From Pontibacter aydingkolensis (GTDB lineage Bacteria > Bacteroidota > Bacteroidia > Cytophagales > Hymenobacteraceae): a DNA stretch of 64,000 nucleotides. Positions 11,247 to 21,565 of this stretch are shown here, piece after piece. The stretch covers positions 323,608 through 387,607 of the forward strand of contig NZ_JAHYXK010000001.1 of NCBI RefSeq assembly GCF_019443125.1, given 5' to 3'. Within the stretch, counting starts at the first letter, position 1, and each line of letters starts with the position of its first letter. Both the position numbers and the translations under genes were made by a program. The notes under the pieces were generated by a model, which did no database searches, had not been told where the DNA came from, and worked only from the letters and a program-made list of their open reading frames with translations.

Positions 11247-11645
11247 TTAATAAACGTAACACAATACTTCACCACCTACATTAAGTGAGCGAGCTTCTTT
11301 CTCTGTCATTACGCCTTTAGAAGTAGATAATATAGCGATACCCAAGCCATTTAAAACTCTTGGTAAAGCTTCGCTTCCAGCGTACTTACGAAGCCCTGGC
11401 TTACTAACCCTGTCTAATTTTACAATAGCTGATTGCTTTGTATTAGGGTTGTACTTCAGAGCGATCTTGATTGTACCTTGCACAGCAGAGTCTTCAAACT
11501 TGTAACTTTGAATATACCCTTTGTCGTACAATACTTTTGTTATCTCTTTTTTTATCTTGCTAGATGGTATTTCAACTATTCTGTGGTTAGCCTTGATGGC
11601 ATTACGCACTCTAGTTAAATAATCTGCTATTGGATCTGAGTTCAT
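11247..11645 (-). CDS. rpsH: 30S ribosomal protein S8
   Basis: Primary 16S rRNA-binding protein, 132 residues, starting MNSDPIADYLTRVRNA and ending with the typical NVGGEVLCYVY. In E. coli S8 represses the spc operon. Here a 90-nt gap precedes the gene, far longer than the other spacings in this cluster, and it contains a TATCTTTG box, so rpsH may have its own promoter. Confidence 0.97.
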   Translation of the reverse strand: MNSDPIADYLTRVRNAIKANHRIVEIPSSKIKKEITKVLYDKGYIQSYKFEDSAVQGTIKIALKYNPNTKQSAIVKLDRVSKPGLRKYAGSEALPRVLNGLGIAILSTSKGVMTEKEARSLNVGGEVLCYVY

Positions 11646-11687
11646 TACGAATCACTTAAATAATGAATGCTTACTCTAAGCGAGCGG

Positions 11688-11695
11688 CAAAGATA
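11688..11695 (-). promoter_or_regulatory. candidate internal promoter before rpsH
   Basis: TATCTTTG on the minus strand fits TAnnTTTG, inside a 90-nt gap between rpsN and rpsH, where neighbouring genes are mostly under 20 nt apart. It would give a leader of about 35 nt. A -33 box is not clear. Confidence 0.45.
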
Positions 11696-11735
11696 CGAAT
11701 ATCTTCTTTACTTTCTTAGTCTGCTATGAAAATAA

Positions 11736-12005
11736 TTACCAGCTCGACTTTGTTACACCAGGAATTTTACCCATAACTGCAAGTTCTCTGAACAGTACAC
11801 GAGAAATACCGAATTTTCTCATATATCCTCTTGGACGTCCAGAAAGTTTGCAACGGTTATGTAACCTTACAGGTGATGCATTACGCGGTAGTTTATCCAA
11901 CGCATCATAATCACCATTAGCTTTCAGTTCAGCTCTTTTAGTAGCATATTTAGCTACCATTTTTTGTCTTTTAAGCTCTCTAGCTTTTACTGCTTCCTTA
12001 GCCAT
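11736..12005 (-). CDS. rpsN: 30S ribosomal protein S14, zinc-free form
   Basis: Small-subunit head protein, 89 residues, starting [15 protein letters not shown] and containing [19 protein letters not shown] before the end GVTKSSW. The zinc-binding CxxC pairs of the short Gram-positive S14 are absent: only the single cysteine in the RCKLSGR motif remains. This is the C-minus type. It follows rplE by 5 nt. Confidence 0.96.
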   Translation of the reverse strand: MAKEAVKARELKRQKMVAKYATKRAELKANGDYDALDKLPRNASPVRLHNRCKLSGRPRGYMRKFGISRVLFRELAVMGKIPGVTKSSW

Positions 12006-12010
12006 GTTTC

Positions 12011-12565
12011 TTATTTCTTGATGTTAGTGAAAGGCATACCGAATGCTTTAAGCAACTCATAGCTCTCCTCGTCTGTATTAGCAGTTGTCACAAAAGTTAT
12101 GTCCATACCAGTTATAGACTTAATTTTGTCAATGCTGATCTCAGGGAAGATGATTTGCTCTTTGATACCTAAAGTATAATTACCACGGCCATCAAAACCT
12201 TTTTCGCTTACACCTCTGAAGTCACGAACACGAGGAAGAGCAATTGTTAAAAGACGATCCAAGAATTCATACATCTTCTCACCTCTCAAAGTAACTCTTG
12301 CTCCGATCGGCATGCCTTCACGAAGTTTGAAATTCGATACTGATTTTTTTGCAATTGTAGCAACAGCTCTCTGGCCAGTGATAGTTGTTAATTCATCAAC
12401 ACCTATATCAACCAGTTTTTTATCAGCTACTGCAGCACCTATACCCTTGTTGATAGAAATTTTAGTGATTTTAGGCACTTCCATTACATTTTTGTACTGG
12501 AACTTCTCTTTCAGGGCAGGTACTACCTCATTCTGATACTTTTCTTTTAATCTTGTAGTAGCCAT
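12011..12565 (-). CDS. rplE: 50S ribosomal protein L5
   Basis: 5S rRNA-binding protein that contacts P-site tRNA, 184 residues. The core [14 protein letters not shown], the loop [20 protein letters not shown] and the [17 protein letters not shown] segment match the family. It lies 1 nt from rplX and 5 nt from rpsN in standard spc order. Confidence 0.97.
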   Translation of the reverse strand: MATTRLKEKYQNEVVPALKEKFQYKNVMEVPKITKISINKGIGAAVADKKLVDIGVDELTTITGQRAVATIAKKSVSNFKLREGMPIGARVTLRGEKMYEFLDRLLTIALPRVRDFRGVSEKGFDGRGNYTLGIKEQIIFPEISIDKIKSITGMDITFVTTANTDEESYELLKAFGMPFTNIKK

Positions 12566-12566
12566 C

Positions 12567-12887
12567 TTAGATTACTTCTCCTGTTTTTTTAGAATAACGC
12601 TCTGTTTTTCCTTCGCTGTTTTTTCTGCTTCCTGCTTTGAATGTTTCGCCTTTAGCGTCAACTAAAGAAACATTGCTGGCATGAATTGGAGCTTCAACTT
12701 TAGAGATTCCACCCTGAGGATTCTTTGCACTAGGCTTAGAATGCTTTGTTACCAGGTTTAATCCTTCGATAGTTACTTTTTGCTTCTCGATGTTTACAGC
12801 GATTATGCGGCCTGTTTTGCCACGCTCGTCACCGGCTAACACTTTTACTGTATCGCCAGTCTTTACATGAAGTTTTTTCTTATTCAT
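12567..12887 (-). CDS. rplX: 50S ribosomal protein L24
   Basis: Assembly initiator protein, 106 residues, with an N-terminal KOW motif ([19 protein letters not shown]) and the [18 protein letters not shown] segment. Length is normal. It follows rplN by 18 nt and precedes rplE by 1 nt. Confidence 0.97.
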   Translation of the reverse strand: MNKKKLHVKTGDTVKVLAGDERGKTGRIIAVNIEKQKVTIEGLNLVTKHSKPSAKNPQGGISKVEAPIHASNVSLVDAKGETFKAGSRKNSEGKTERYSKKTGEVI

Positions 12888-12905
12888 CTTAATGCGAATT
12901 AGGGA

Positions 12906-13274
12906 TTAAAGAACTTCAGGAGCTAACGAAACAATTTTCATGAATTGCTTTTCACGAAGTTCACGTGCTACCGGTCCAAAGATACGTGTACCACGTGGTT
13001 CGTTGTTTGCATTAAGAAGAACAGCTGCGTTATCATCAAATCTGATATAAGAGCCATCTTTTCTTCTTATCTCTTTTTTAGTTCTTACTATTACTGCTTT
13101 AGATACAGTACCTTTTTTAACGTTACCAGAAGAAAGAGCTGATTTTACAGTTACTACAATTCTGTCTCCTATTGAAGCGTACTTTTTACCAGTACCACCC
13201 AATACACGGATACAAAGTACTTCTTTAGCACCACTGTTATCCGCAACACTAAGTCTTGATTCCTGCTGTATCAT
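12906..13274 (-). CDS. rplN: 50S ribosomal protein L14
   Basis: Highly conserved protein at the subunit interface, 122 residues. It starts [17 protein letters not shown] and ends [12 protein letters not shown]. The [13 protein letters not shown] signature is intact. It starts 1 nt after the rpsQ stop, consistent with tight translational coupling. Confidence 0.97.
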   Translation of the reverse strand: MIQQESRLSVADNSGAKEVLCIRVLGGTGKKYASIGDRIVVTVKSALSSGNVKKGTVSKAVIVRTKKEIRRKDGSYIRFDDNAAVLLNANNEPRGTRIFGPVARELREKQFMKIVSLAPEVL

Positions 13275-13275
13275 A

Positions 13276-13533
13276 TTACTTCGCTCTTTCTATTATTTCT
13301 ACTAAACGCCAGTTTTTATTCTTGCTTAGCGGACGAGTCTCCTGAATTTTAACATAGTCTCCTATGTTGCACTCATTATTCTCATCGTGAGCCATGAATT
13401 TTGTGGACTTGCTCAGGAACTTACCATAAATCGGGTGTTTCATTCTGCTTTCCACAAGCACAGTGATAGATTTGTCCATCTTGTTGCTAACAACCTTACC
13501 ACTTCTTTCTTTTCTAAGATTTCTCTCTTCCAT
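13276..13533 (-). CDS. rpsQ: 30S ribosomal protein S17
   Basis: OB-fold 16S rRNA-binding protein of 85 residues. It starts [15 protein letters not shown]; the signature [18 protein letters not shown] is present. It lies between rpmC and rplN in the usual order. Confidence 0.97.
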   Translation of the reverse strand: MEERNLRKERSGKVVSNKMDKSITVLVESRMKHPIYGKFLSKSTKFMAHDENNECNIGDYVKIQETRPLSKNKNWRLVEIIERAK

Positions 13534-13548
13534 GATTATTATTAAGTA

Positions 13549-13749
13549 TTAAGAGTTAGCTTCAATTTCACGACGACGTATCTCTGTGTTAAGACGAGCA
13601 ACTAAGCGCTTCATCTCACGAATTCTCATCGGGTTCTCCAACGGAGATATAGCATGTGCAAAACGGATGTTCTGCATGTTGGAGCTCTCAGTGTTAAGTT
13701 TCTCTTTTAACTCTTCTAAAGACAAAGCTCTTATCTCTGAATTTTTCAT
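13549..13749 (-). CDS. rpmC: 50S ribosomal protein L29
   Basis: Helical-hairpin protein near the exit tunnel and part of the docking site for trigger factor and SRP, 66 residues. It starts MKNSEIRALSLEELKEKL and contains NPMRIREMKRLVARLNTE, the family signature. It starts 3 nt after the rplP stop. Confidence 0.97.
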   Translation of the reverse strand: MKNSEIRALSLEELKEKLNTESSNMQNIRFAHAISPLENPMRIREMKRLVARLNTEIRRREIEANS

Positions 13750-13752
13750 ATA

Positions 13753-14175
13753 CTATTTCTCAACGTAATCTCTACGTACTACAAACTTTGTTTTAACTGG
13801 CAGTTTTTGAGCAGCTAGTCTCAATGACTCTTTCGCTACTTCTAAAGTTACACCATCAGATTCAAACATGATAGTGCCTGGCTTAACAACCGCTACCCAA
13901 TATTCAGGGGAACCTTTACCTTTACCCATTCGAACCTCTGCAGGCTTTTTGGTAATAGGTTTGTCAGGGAAGATGCGGATCCATACTTGACCCTCACGTT
14001 TCATTGCTCTTGTCATCGCAATACGAGCAGCCTCAATTTGACGGCTTGTAATCCATGATGCTTCAAGAGATTTTATTGCAAAAGAACCAAATGAAATAGT
14101 ACTGCCTCTGTGAGCCAGACCTTTCACACGTCCTTTTTGCATTTTTCTATATTTAGTCCTTTTAGGCTGTAACAT
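13753..14175 (-). CDS. rplP: 50S ribosomal protein L16
   Basis: Protein next to the A site and central protuberance, 140 residues. It starts [16 protein letters not shown] and carries the signatures [20 protein letters not shown] and [15 protein letters not shown]. Gene position between rpsC and rpmC is canonical for the S10 operon. Confidence 0.97.
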   Translation of the reverse strand: MLQPKRTKYRKMQKGRVKGLAHRGSTISFGSFAIKSLEASWITSRQIEAARIAMTRAMKREGQVWIRIFPDKPITKKPAEVRMGKGKGSPEYWVAVVKPGTIMFESDGVTLEVAKESLRLAAQKLPVKTKFVVRRDYVEK

Positions 14176-14206
14176 TTTCTAAATACTTAATAATGTTATA
14201 GAACGA

Positions 14207-14962
14207 TTATTGGCGACGCTTACGCTTTGGAGCACCATCAGGCTTCTTACGATCGCCACGGCCTCTTCTATCACCACTACCTTGTGCACCAGGTCCACCT
14301 TTGCTTTCAAGGCCTGCGTTTGGAGTAAGATCTTTCTTACCATAAACTTCACCCTTGAAGATCCACACTTTTATACCCAGTTTTCCATAAACTGTCTGTG
14401 CTTCAGAAAGTGCATAATCAATATCAGCACGTAAGGTATGAAGTGGAGTTCTTCCTTCTTTGTAGTGCTCAGTTCTAGCCATCTCAGCACCGCCTAAACG
14501 GCCTGAAACCTGAACTTTGATACCTTCAGCACCTACACGTAAAGCAGAAGCAATTGCTTGTTTCATGGCACGGCGGAAAGAGATACGAGCCTGAAGCTGC
14601 TGAGCGATTGACTCACCAACTAATTTGGCATCAAGCTCCGGACGCTTAATCTCAAAGATGTTGATTTGAACATCTTTGTTAGTAAGCTTCTTAAGCTCTT
14701 CTTTGATCTTATCTACTTCCTGTCCACCTTTACCTATAACAACGCCTGGTCTAGCTGTGTTGATCGTGATAGTGATGCGCTTAAGCGTTCTTTCAATTAT
14801 TATTTTAGAAATACCGCCTTTAGGAATACGCGCTAAAATATATTTTCTGATTTTCTCATCCTCGATCAGCTTTTCAGCGAAATCTTTGCCGCCATACCAG
14901 TTAGAATCCCAACCTTTAACGATACCGAGGCGAAAACCAATTGGATTTACTTTCTGTCCCAT
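14207..14962 (-). CDS. rpsC: 30S ribosomal protein S3 with basic tail
   Basis: Small-subunit protein at the mRNA entry tunnel, 251 residues (E. coli: 233). The KH domain has [10 protein letters not shown]; the C-domain contains [19 protein letters not shown] and [14 protein letters not shown] [10 protein letters not shown]. After about residue 215 comes a low-complexity Gly/Arg/Asp/Lys tail ending APKRKRRQ, which accounts for the added length. Confidence 0.97.
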   Translation of the reverse strand: MGQKVNPIGFRLGIVKGWDSNWYGGKDFAEKLIEDEKIRKYILARIPKGGISKIIIERTLKRITITINTARPGVVIGKGGQEVDKIKEELKKLTNKDVQINIFEIKRPELDAKLVGESIAQQLQARISFRRAMKQAIASALRVGAEGIKVQVSGRLGGAEMARTEHYKEGRTPLHTLRADIDYALSEAQTVYGKLGIKVWIFKGEVYGKKDLTPNAGLESKGGPGAQGSGDRRGRGDRKKPDGAPKRKRRQ

Positions 14963-14965
14963 TTC

Positions 14966-15358
14966 TTACTTGCTGGCTTTTTTAGATTTCTTTGATTGCT
15001 TCTCGATCTGCTCTTCAGTCATTGTGTCAATAACTAATGTCACATGGTTCGATCTTTTTCTGATTCTATAACCACGTCCTTGAGGAGCCGGACGAAGACG
15101 CTTTAACATTTTACCTTCGTTAACAAAGATTTCTTTGATATAAAGGTTTGCATCTTCAATGCGTGCATCTTCGTTAGACTGCTGCCAATTTGCTAAAGCA
15201 GACAAAAGAAGCTTCTCTAATCTTGCCGCACCTGAATTAGGTTCAAACTTAAGTAAACCTAAGGCTTTAGAAACGCTTTTACCGCGGATCAAGCCAGCTA
15301 CTAATCTCATTTTACGAGGAGAAGTAGGCACATTATTTAATCTTGCTACTGCTTCCAT
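14966..15358 (-). CDS. rplV: 50S ribosomal protein L22
   Basis: Exit-tunnel protein with a long beta hairpin, 130 residues. It starts [20 protein letters not shown]; the hairpin region [20 protein letters not shown] is intact. The C-terminus ends in a lysine-rich stretch ([11 protein letters not shown]). It lies 2 nt from rpsS and 3 nt from rpsC. Confidence 0.97.
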   Translation of the reverse strand: MEAVARLNNVPTSPRKMRLVAGLIRGKSVSKALGLLKFEPNSGAARLEKLLLSALANWQQSNEDARIEDANLYIKEIFVNEGKMLKRLRPAPQGRGYRIRKRSNHVTLVIDTMTEEQIEKQSKKSKKASK

Positions 15359-15360
15359 GA

Positions 15361-15639
15361 TTAACGCTTGCCTTTATCTTTTTTAGCAATGTGACCTCTG
15401 AAGTTCCTTGTTGGAGCAAATTCACCCAATTTATGACCTACCATGTTTTCAGTAACATAAACAGGAATGAACTTATTACCATTGTGAACTGCGAATGTAT
15501 GACCTACGAATTCCGGAGAAATCATTGATCTGCGTGACCAAGTCTTGATAACTGTTTTCTTACCAGACTCGTTCATTACATCGACTTTTTTCTGGAGCCT
15601 ATAGTCAATATAAGGCCCTTTTTTTAATGATCTAGCCAT
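15361..15639 (-). CDS. rpsS: 30S ribosomal protein S19
   Basis: Head protein that pairs with S13, 92 residues. It starts [15 protein letters not shown] and includes the signatures [22 protein letters not shown] (spanning residues 34-55) and [16 protein letters not shown]. Normal length, 3 nt after the rplB stop. Confidence 0.97.
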   Translation of the reverse strand: MARSLKKGPYIDYRLQKKVDVMNESGKKTVIKTWSRRSMISPEFVGHTFAVHNGNKFIPVYVTENMVGHKLGEFAPTRNFRGHIAKKDKGKR

Positions 15640-15642
15640 TTA

Positions 15643-16467
15643 TTATTTCTTTCCTCTATTAACTATAAGTTTCTCAGAATACTTATTCTTGTTTCTTGTC
15701 TTAAGACCTTTAGCATATAAGCCTTTACGTGAGCGTGGGTGTCCACCTGAAGATTTACCTTCACCACCACCCATAGGGTGATCTACTGGGTTCATCGCTA
15801 CACCACGTACTCTTGGACGCTTACCTAACCATCTGTTACGACCAGCTTTACCAAGCTTTACATTCATGTGGTCAGAGTTTGAAACAGTTCCTACAGTTGC
15901 AAAGCAATTAACCAGTACCATTCTCAACTCACCTGAAGGCAACTTAATTGTTGCATATCTTCCTTCACGTGCTACCAGCTGAGCGTATGATCCAGCGCTA
16001 CGTGCTAACGTTGCTCCGTTTCCTGGCTGTAATTCAATATTGTGAATGATTGTACCTAGAGGAATTTCAGATAAAGGTAAGCAGTTGCCTACTTCCGGAG
16101 CATTACCAGATCCTGATACTATAACAGTACCTATCTGTAAGCCCGCAGGAGCTATAATGTAGCTCTTTTCTCCATCAGCGTAATACACTAAAGCAATACG
16201 TGCAGTTCTGTTCGGATCGTACTCGATCGTTTTAACAGTTGCAGGTACGCCATGCTTCGTACGTTTGAAGTCAATAACTCTGTATTTCTTCTTATGACCG
16301 CCACCAATGTAGCGCATGGTCATCTTTCCAGAGTTGTTTCGTCCACCAGATTTTTTGATAGGTGCCAACAAAGATTTTTCCGGAGTAGACGTCGTGATCT
16401 CATCGAACGCAGGCGCTACTCTAAATCTTTGACCTGGTGTTGTTGGTCTTAACTTTTTTAAAGCCAT
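15643..16467 (-). CDS. rplB: 50S ribosomal protein L2
   Basis: Large primary rRNA-binding protein required for peptidyl transferase activity, 274 residues. The C-terminal signature [20 protein letters not shown], including the key histidine, is intact, as is [15 protein letters not shown]. It follows rplW by 10 nt in the S10 operon. Confidence 0.97.
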   Translation of the reverse strand: MALKKLRPTTPGQRFRVAPAFDEITTSTPEKSLLAPIKKSGGRNNSGKMTMRYIGGGHKKKYRVIDFKRTKHGVPATVKTIEYDPNRTARIALVYYADGEKSYIIAPAGLQIGTVIVSGSGNAPEVGNCLPLSEIPLGTIIHNIELQPGNGATLARSAGSYAQLVAREGRYATIKLPSGELRMVLVNCFATVGTVSNSDHMNVKLGKAGRNRWLGKRPRVRGVAMNPVDHPMGGGEGKSSGGHPRSRKGLYAKGLKTRNKNKYSEKLIVNRGKK

Positions 16468-16477
16468 TTCTACTTAA

Positions 16478-16765
16478 TTATATACCGCTATAAAAGTCTA
16501 TAACTTCACCTTCTTTCACGGTGATGATTGCTTTTTTGATCAATGAAGTACGACCTGAAACAGCACCGGATTTAGTGTACTTGGTTTTTACTTTACCAAG
16601 TGATCTCATAGTAGCTACACTCGCTACTGTAACACCATACATCTTCTCCACTGCCTTTTTGATCTCTACTTTATTGGCTTTTTTGTCAACCTCGAAAGCA
16701 TATTTACCAACCTCATTCATGGCAGCATACTTCTCAGTAATTAATGGTCTTTTTAGAACGTTCAT
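16478..16765 (-). CDS. rplW: 50S ribosomal protein L23
   Basis: Exit-tunnel protein that docks trigger factor and SRP, 95 residues. It starts MNVLKRPLITEKYAAMNE and contains YAFEVDKKANKVEIKKAVEK, the family core. It begins 2 nt after the rplD stop. Confidence 0.97.
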   Translation of the reverse strand: MNVLKRPLITEKYAAMNEVGKYAFEVDKKANKVEIKKAVEKMYGVTVASVATMRSLGKVKTKYTKSGAVSGRTSLIKKAIITVKEGEVIDFYSGI

Positions 16766-16767
16766 AA

Positions 16768-17394
16768 TTATGCGCTAAAGAGGTTTTCTAATACATTTAC
16801 TGATCCTTCTACCAGTATTAATCTATCTGTATTTAATAGATCGTATGTGTTTAAATCAGCAGCTGTTGCGACTTTCACTTTTTGAATGTTTCTGCTTGAT
16901 AATACCACGTTCTGATTTACAGATGGAGTAACTAATAGAGTTTTACCAGTCGTTTTCAGGTTATCAAGAATTGAAAGCATTTCTTTAGTCTTTGGAGTCT
17001 CTAAATCGAAAGCTTCCACTAAAGCTACTTTGTTATCTCTTGCTAGTAATGATAGAGCTGATAGACGAGCTACTTCTTTAAGCTTCTTGTTCAACTTAAA
17101 GCTATAGTTTCTTGGCTTAGGACCGAACACACGACCACCACCAATAAACACAGGAGATTTTAAGCTGCCGGCACGAGCACCGCCGGTACCTTTTTGCTTT
17201 TTAATCTTTTTTGTAGATCCTGCTACTTCATTACGTTCTTTTGACTTGTGCGTACCCTGTCTTTGATTAGCCAGGTACTGCTTAACGTCAAGATACATTG
17301 CATGCTCATTTGGCTCTAGACCAAATATAGCATCAGAAAGGTTAACCTTTCTGCCTGTATCTTCACCTTTGATATTTAATACAGAAAGCTCCAT
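16768..17394 (-). CDS. rplD: 50S ribosomal protein L4
   Basis: Tunnel protein, 208 residues from the ATG at 17394 ([17 protein letters not shown]), which is 1 nt after the rplC stop; an upstream in-frame start at 17406 would overlap rplC and adds nothing conserved. The long basic loop [22 protein letters not shown] (residues about 65-86) that reaches the tunnel is present. In E. coli L4 represses the S10 operon; no equivalent leader is proven here. Confidence 0.96.
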   Translation of the reverse strand: MELSVLNIKGEDTGRKVNLSDAIFGLEPNEHAMYLDVKQYLANQRQGTHKSKERNEVAGSTKKIKKQKGTGGARAGSLKSPVFIGGGRVFGPKPRNYSFKLNKKLKEVARLSALSLLARDNKVALVEAFDLETPKTKEMLSILDNLKTTGKTLLVTPSVNQNVVLSSRNIQKVKVATAADLNTYDLLNTDRLILVEGSVNVLENLFSA

Positions 17395-17395
17395 T

Positions 17396-18013
17396 TTACT
17401 TCTCAATTAACACATAAGAATTTTTGGCACCTGGTACTGAGCCACTAACAACTAGCAGGTTTTTGTCTGCGATAACACGAATAACTGTTAAGTTTTGGAT
17501 CTTAACTCTATTACCACCCATTCTACCTGCCATGCGCATACCTTTGAATACTCTTGAAGGCCATGAGCAGGCACCAATTGAACCAGGGTGTCTTGCCCTG
17601 TTATGCTGACCGTGTGTTTGTCCACCCACACCAGCAAAGTTGTGACGCTTTACAACACCCTGGAATCCTTTTCCTTTTGATGTGCCAACTACGTCAACAA
17701 ATTCTCCTTCTACAAAAAGGTTTGCATCTACTGTGTCTCCAAGGCTAAAGGATGTTCCTTCAACATCAAACTCAGCTACTTTTTTCTTTGCAGTTGTGTT
17801 TGCGTTCTTGTAATGTCCAGCTTCCGCTTTTGTTACTCTTTTAAGCTTTTTCTCGCCATAGCCAAGCTGTACAGCTTCATAGCCATCAGTTTCGACTGTC
17901 TTCACCTGAGTAACTACACACGGACCAGCTTGAATAAGCGTAACTGGTGTGTATTTACCATCTGATGTGAAGAGGCTTGTCATTCCGATTTTTTTACCGA
18001 TAATTCCAGGCAT
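17396..18013 (-). CDS. rplC: 50S ribosomal protein L3
   Basis: Early-assembly protein reaching the peptidyl transferase centre, 205 residues. It starts [15 protein letters not shown], and the loop [20 protein letters not shown] is intact. It is the first gene of the S10-spc-alpha transcription unit here: a terminator and a full promoter separate it from rpsJ, unlike in organisms where rpsJ heads the unit. Confidence 0.97.
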   Translation of the reverse strand: MPGIIGKKIGMTSLFTSDGKYTPVTLIQAGPCVVTQVKTVETDGYEAVQLGYGEKKLKRVTKAEAGHYKNANTTAKKKVAEFDVEGTSFSLGDTVDANLFVEGEFVDVVGTSKGKGFQGVVKRHNFAGVGGQTHGQHNRARHPGSIGACSWPSRVFKGMRMAGRMGGNRVKIQNLTVIRVIADKNLLVVSGSVPGAKNSYVLIEK

Positions 18014-18066
18014 TCAACTTATTTTTAAAGATGGATACAATAATTCTTCCCCTCAGTTTGGCTAAG
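18014..18066 (-). promoter_or_regulatory. leader of the rplC operon with a small hairpin
   Basis: The presumed 5' leader of about 50 nt starts with CCCTTAG, separated by 5 nt from CTGAGGG, which can form a 7-bp hairpin (18048-18066 region). It is a candidate site for autogenous control, but no family match is claimed. Confidence 0.3.
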
Positions 18067-18072
18067 GGAGTG

Positions 18073-18105
18073 CAAAGTTAATAAATTTTCCAATTCTTTA
18101 ACAAC
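18073..18105 (-). promoter_or_regulatory. promoter for rplC and the S10-spc-alpha genes
   Basis: Minus-strand TAACTTTG (18073-18080) matches the TAnnTTTG -7 box, with GTTG (18102-18105) 21 nt upstream as a near -33 box. It lies between the rpsJ terminator and rplC, where a new start is needed. Confidence 0.75.
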
Positions 18106-18134
18106 CCTTTTCTAAATTATTTACTATCAGTGCA

Positions 18135-18176
18135 TAAAAATAAAAAGGAGAGCCATAAGACTCTCCTTTTTATTTT
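18135..18176 (-). terminator. intrinsic terminator after rpsJ
   Basis: Perfect 11-bp arms 18142-18152 and 18161-18171 (AAAAAGGAGAG/CTCTCCTTTTT) with an 8-nt loop and T-rich flanks on both sides. It ends the str operon just past the rpsJ stop. Confidence 0.85.
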
Positions 18177-18191
18177 TATAATTTGAGATTA

Positions 18192-18497
18192 TCAAACTTT
18201 GATCTCAACGTCAACTCCACTAGGAAGCTCAAGTTTCATTAGTGCATCTACTGTTTTAGAGCTAGTTGAGTATATATCTACCAGTCTTTTGTATGTGCAC
18301 AGTTGAAACTGCTCACGTGATTTTTTGTTTACGTGTGGTGAACGTAGAACAGTAAATTTATCCTTCTCTGTTGGAAGTGGAATTGGTCCGCTTACGATAG
18401 CACCTGTAGCTTTTACAGCTTTAACTATTTTCTCAGATGACTTATCAACTAAGTTATGGTCGTAAGACTTAAGTTTTATTCTTATTTTCTGATTCAT
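18192..18497 (-). CDS. rpsJ: 30S ribosomal protein S10
   Basis: Small-subunit head protein and, in complex with NusB, a transcription antitermination factor; 101 residues. It starts [18 protein letters not shown] and contains [20 protein letters not shown]. It is the last gene of the str group here (fusA-rpsJ, 12-nt gap) and is followed directly by a strong terminator, so it is separated from rplC. Confidence 0.97.
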   Translation of the reverse strand: MNQKIRIKLKSYDHNLVDKSSEKIVKAVKATGAIVSGPIPLPTEKDKFTVLRSPHVNKKSREQFQLCTYKRLVDIYSTSSKTVDALMKLELPSGVDVEIKV

Positions 18498-18509
18498 TTC
18501 TTTACTAAA

Positions 18510-20612
18510 TTATTTAGCTGCTGTTCCTTTTACTTTAGCAACGATGGCATCTGCCAAGTTAGACGGTACTTGCTCATAATGAGAGAAAGTAAGAGAGGCA
18601 GTTGCTCTACCTGAAGTAATAGTACGTAAATCTGTTACGTATCCAAACAGTTCAGATAATGGAACATCAGCTTTTACTACAGTTGCAGTACCTTTTGTAT
18701 CCATACCTTTCATGATACCTCTTCTTCTGTTCAAGTCACCTGTTACAGGACCTGTGTACTCATCAGGAGTAACAACGTCTACTGCCATAATTGGCTCAAG
18801 AAGTTTTGGAGCACACTGCTTACCTGCTTCTTTGAAACCCTGACGTGCTGCTAATTCAAATGATAATGAATCAGAGTCAACATCGTGGAATGAACCGTGG
18901 AACAGACGAACTTTCATTGAATCAATTGGGAAGCCTGCGAGTATACCATTCTTCATTGCCTCTTCGAAGCCTTTCTGAACAGCAGGTATAAATTCTTTAG
19001 GAATTACACCACCTACAATTGCGTTCTCAAACTCAAGACCTTGCTTACCATCTTCGCGTGGACCCATTGTAAATACGATATCCGCGAACTTACCACGACC
19101 ACCGGACTGCTTCTTGAACACTTCTCTGTGCTCAACAGTTTTAGTGATTGTTTCTTTATAAGCTACTTGAGGAGCACCCTGGTTCAGTTCAACTTTGAAT
19201 TCACGCTTCATACGATCGATGATGATCTCAAGGTGAAGCTCACCCATGCCACGTAGAATTGTCTGTCCTGTTTCCTCGTCTGTATTTACCTGAAGGGTTG
19301 GATCTTCTTCGATAAGTTTAGCGATCGCCATACCCATCTTATCAGAATCTGCTTGAGATCTTGGCTCAATTGCGTATCCAATTACTGGCTCAGGGAACTC
19401 CATTGACTCAAGAACAATCTTTGCACTCTGATCGCAAAGTGTATCGCCTGTTTTAATATCTTTGAAACCAACAACTGCACCAATATCACCAGCACCTAAT
19501 CTTTCGATCTGGTTCTGCTTATTTGCGTGCATCTGAAAAATACGAGAGATACGCTCTTTGTTATTTGATCGTGTGTTAAACACGTAAGAACCTGATTCTA
19601 ATACACCTGAATAAGCTCGCACAAAGCAAAGACGTCCTACATAAGGGTCAGTTGCAATTTTGAAAGCTAGACCAGCAAATGGCTCGGTTTCGCTCGGCTT
19701 GCGTGATATTTCTGCTCCTGTATCAGGGTTTGTTCCTGTAATGCTTTCCTTATCCATCGGTGATGGGCAAAGAGCCATTACATAATCAAGCATTGTCTGA
19801 ACACCTTTGTTCTTGAATGAAGAACCACAAAGCATTGGAACAATTGCCATGTCGATAGTTGCAGCACGAAGAGCAGCAAGAATCTCATCTTCTGTAATTG
19901 ATGCCGGATCGTCGAAGTATTTCTCCATCAAACGTTCATCGTAATCAGCTACAGCTTCCAGAAGTTTTTCTCTATATTCTTCTGCTTCTTCAAGCATATC
20001 GTCAGGAATTGGAACTTCCGTAAAGGTCATACCTTTATCTTCTTCATTCCACTCAATTCCTCTAAAGTTAACCAGGTCAACTACGCCTCTGAAGTTATCC
20101 TCTGCACCAATAGGTAACTGAAGTGCTACGGCATTGCTACCAAGCATTTCCTTAACCTGCTTGCATACTGCCAAGAAGTCAGCTCCTGAACGGTCCATTT
20201 TATTAACGAATCCAATACGGGCAACTTTGTAATTGTCAGCCAGGCGCCAGTTTGTTTCTGACTGTGGTTCTACACCGTCTACTGCACTGAAAAGGAATAC
20301 CAGACCATCCAATACACGTAATGAACGGTTTACCTCTACTGTAAAGTCAACGTGACCTGGAGTATCGATAATGTTTATATGGTATTGATCTCCTCTGTAG
20401 TTCCAGTTTACTGTAGTGGCTGCAGATGTAATTGTGATTCCACGCTCCTGCTCCTGCTCCATCCAGTCCATTGTTGCTGCACCATCGTGCACTTCACCAA
20501 TTTTGTGGCTTACACCAGCATAATATAGAATACGTTCAGTCGTAGTGGTCTTGCCAGCATCAATGTGTGCTGCAATACCAATATTTCTTGTGTATCTTAA
20601 GTCTCTTGCCAT
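18510..20612 (-). CDS. fusA: elongation factor G
   Basis: Ribosomal translocase GTPase, 700 residues, full length. G motifs: AHIDAGKT at residues 15-22, DTPGHVDF and NKMDRSGAD; switch I contains the conserved [10 protein letters not shown]. Domains II-V follow, with the domain IV loop [22 protein letters not shown] (nt about 18830-18900) intact. It lies between rpsG (2-nt gap) and rpsJ. The adjacent rpsL/rpsG genes and the lack of oddities support the main EF-G rather than a paralogue. Confidence 0.97.
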   Translation of the reverse strand: MARDLRYTRNIGIAAHIDAGKTTTTERILYYAGVSHKIGEVHDGAATMDWMEQEQERGITITSAATTVNWNYRGDQYHINIIDTPGHVDFTVEVNRSLRVLDGLVFLFSAVDGVEPQSETNWRLADNYKVARIGFVNKMDRSGADFLAVCKQVKEMLGSNAVALQLPIGAEDNFRGVVDLVNFRGIEWNEEDKGMTFTEVPIPDDMLEEAEEYREKLLEAVADYDERLMEKYFDDPASITEDEILAALRAATIDMAIVPMLCGSSFKNKGVQTMLDYVMALCPSPMDKESITGTNPDTGAEISRKPSETEPFAGLAFKIATDPYVGRLCFVRAYSGVLESGSYVFNTRSNNKERISRIFQMHANKQNQIERLGAGDIGAVVGFKDIKTGDTLCDQSAKIVLESMEFPEPVIGYAIEPRSQADSDKMGMAIAKLIEEDPTLQVNTDEETGQTILRGMGELHLEIIIDRMKREFKVELNQGAPQVAYKETITKTVEHREVFKKQSGGRGKFADIVFTMGPREDGKQGLEFENAIVGGVIPKEFIPAVQKGFEEAMKNGILAGFPIDSMKVRLFHGSFHDVDSDSLSFELAARQGFKEAGKQCAPKLLEPIMAVDVVTPDEYTGPVTGDLNRRRGIMKGMDTKGTATVVKADVPLSELFGYVTDLRTITSGRATASLTFSHYEQVPSNLADAIVAKVKGTAAK

Positions 20613-20614
20613 TA

Positions 20615-21082
20615 CTAGAATCTAAAGTGTGAGAACGCTTTGTTTGCTTCGGCCATTCTGTGCGTGTCGTCTTTTTTCTTAACGGCAGCACCTTCGCCTT
20701 TAGCTGCTGCGATTATTTCGCCAGCCAATCTGTCCTTCATTGTTTTCTCGCCTCTTTTGCGAGAGTAAGAAATCATCCATTTGATTCCTAGAGATACTCT
20801 GCGGTCCGGACGAACCTCAGTCGGCACTTGAAATGTAGCACCACCTACCCTGCGGCTTTTAACTTCGACACTTGGCATGATATTGTTCAATGCCTTCTTC
20901 CAAGTTTCTAGACCGTTTTCTTTTGTTCTTTGCTCTACTAGTTCTACAGCGTCGTAGAAGATACCGTAAGCAACACTTTTCTTGCCGTCAACCATCATGT
21001 AGTTAACGAAACGTGTTACTAACGTCTCTTTATACTTTGGATCAGGGAGGAGAATTCTACTTTTAGGCTTTGCTTTTCTCAT
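20615..21082 (-). CDS. rpsG: 30S ribosomal protein S7
   Basis: Head-assembly protein that contacts E-site tRNA, 155 residues. It starts [18 protein letters not shown]; the signature [20 protein letters not shown] and the C-terminal [14 protein letters not shown] are typical. It follows rpsL by 19 nt. Confidence 0.97.
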   Translation of the reverse strand: MRKAKPKSRILLPDPKYKETLVTRFVNYMMVDGKKSVAYGIFYDAVELVEQRTKENGLETWKKALNNIMPSVEVKSRRVGGATFQVPTEVRPDRRVSLGIKWMISYSRKRGEKTMKDRLAGEIIAAAKGEGAAVKKKDDTHRMAEANKAFSHFRF

Positions 21083-21101
21083 TGTATTAAAACTCTATGA
21101 A

Positions 21102-21518
21102 TTACTTTTTCTTTCCACCTTTACCTGCAGCAGCTGGAGCCTGACCTGGTTTTGGTCTCTTAGCACCATATTTAGAACGTGATTGTAGACGTCCGCTTAC
21201 ACCTGCAGTATCCAAAGCGCCACGCACGATGTGGTAACGTACACCTGGAAGGTCTTTAACTCTACCGCCTCTTATTAGCACAATTGAGTGCTCCTGAAGG
21301 TTGTGGCCTTCACCTGGGATATAGGCGTTTACTTCTTTGCCGTTTGTAAGCCTTACCCTAGCTACTTTACGCATAGCTGAGTTAGGCTTTTTAGGCGTAG
21401 TCGTATATACTCTTGTACATACACCACGGCGCTGTGGGCATGAATCTAGGGCTGGAGACTTCGACTTCGAAGTTAATTTCTCTCTTCCCTTTCTTACTAA
21501 TTGCTGTATAGTAGGCAT
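21102..21518 (-). CDS. rpsL: 30S ribosomal protein S12 with C-terminal extension
   Basis: Decoding-centre protein, 138 residues (E. coli: 124). The streptomycin-relevant loops [16 protein letters not shown] and [11 protein letters not shown] carry the wild-type lysines, so the sequence predicts no classical resistance change. The last 15-20 residues ([14 protein letters not shown]) are a Gly/Ala/Lys tail. It is the first gene of the str unit, with a complete promoter upstream. Confidence 0.97.
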   Translation of the reverse strand: MPTIQQLVRKGREKLTSKSKSPALDSCPQRRGVCTRVYTTTPKKPNSAMRKVARVRLTNGKEVNAYIPGEGHNLQEHSIVLIRGGRVKDLPGVRYHIVRGALDTAGVSGRLQSRSKYGAKRPKPGQAPAAAGKGGKKK

Positions 21519-21565
21519 TTATAATTTATTAATTATAGATTTTTTCCACTCTAAAATTTGGTCTG

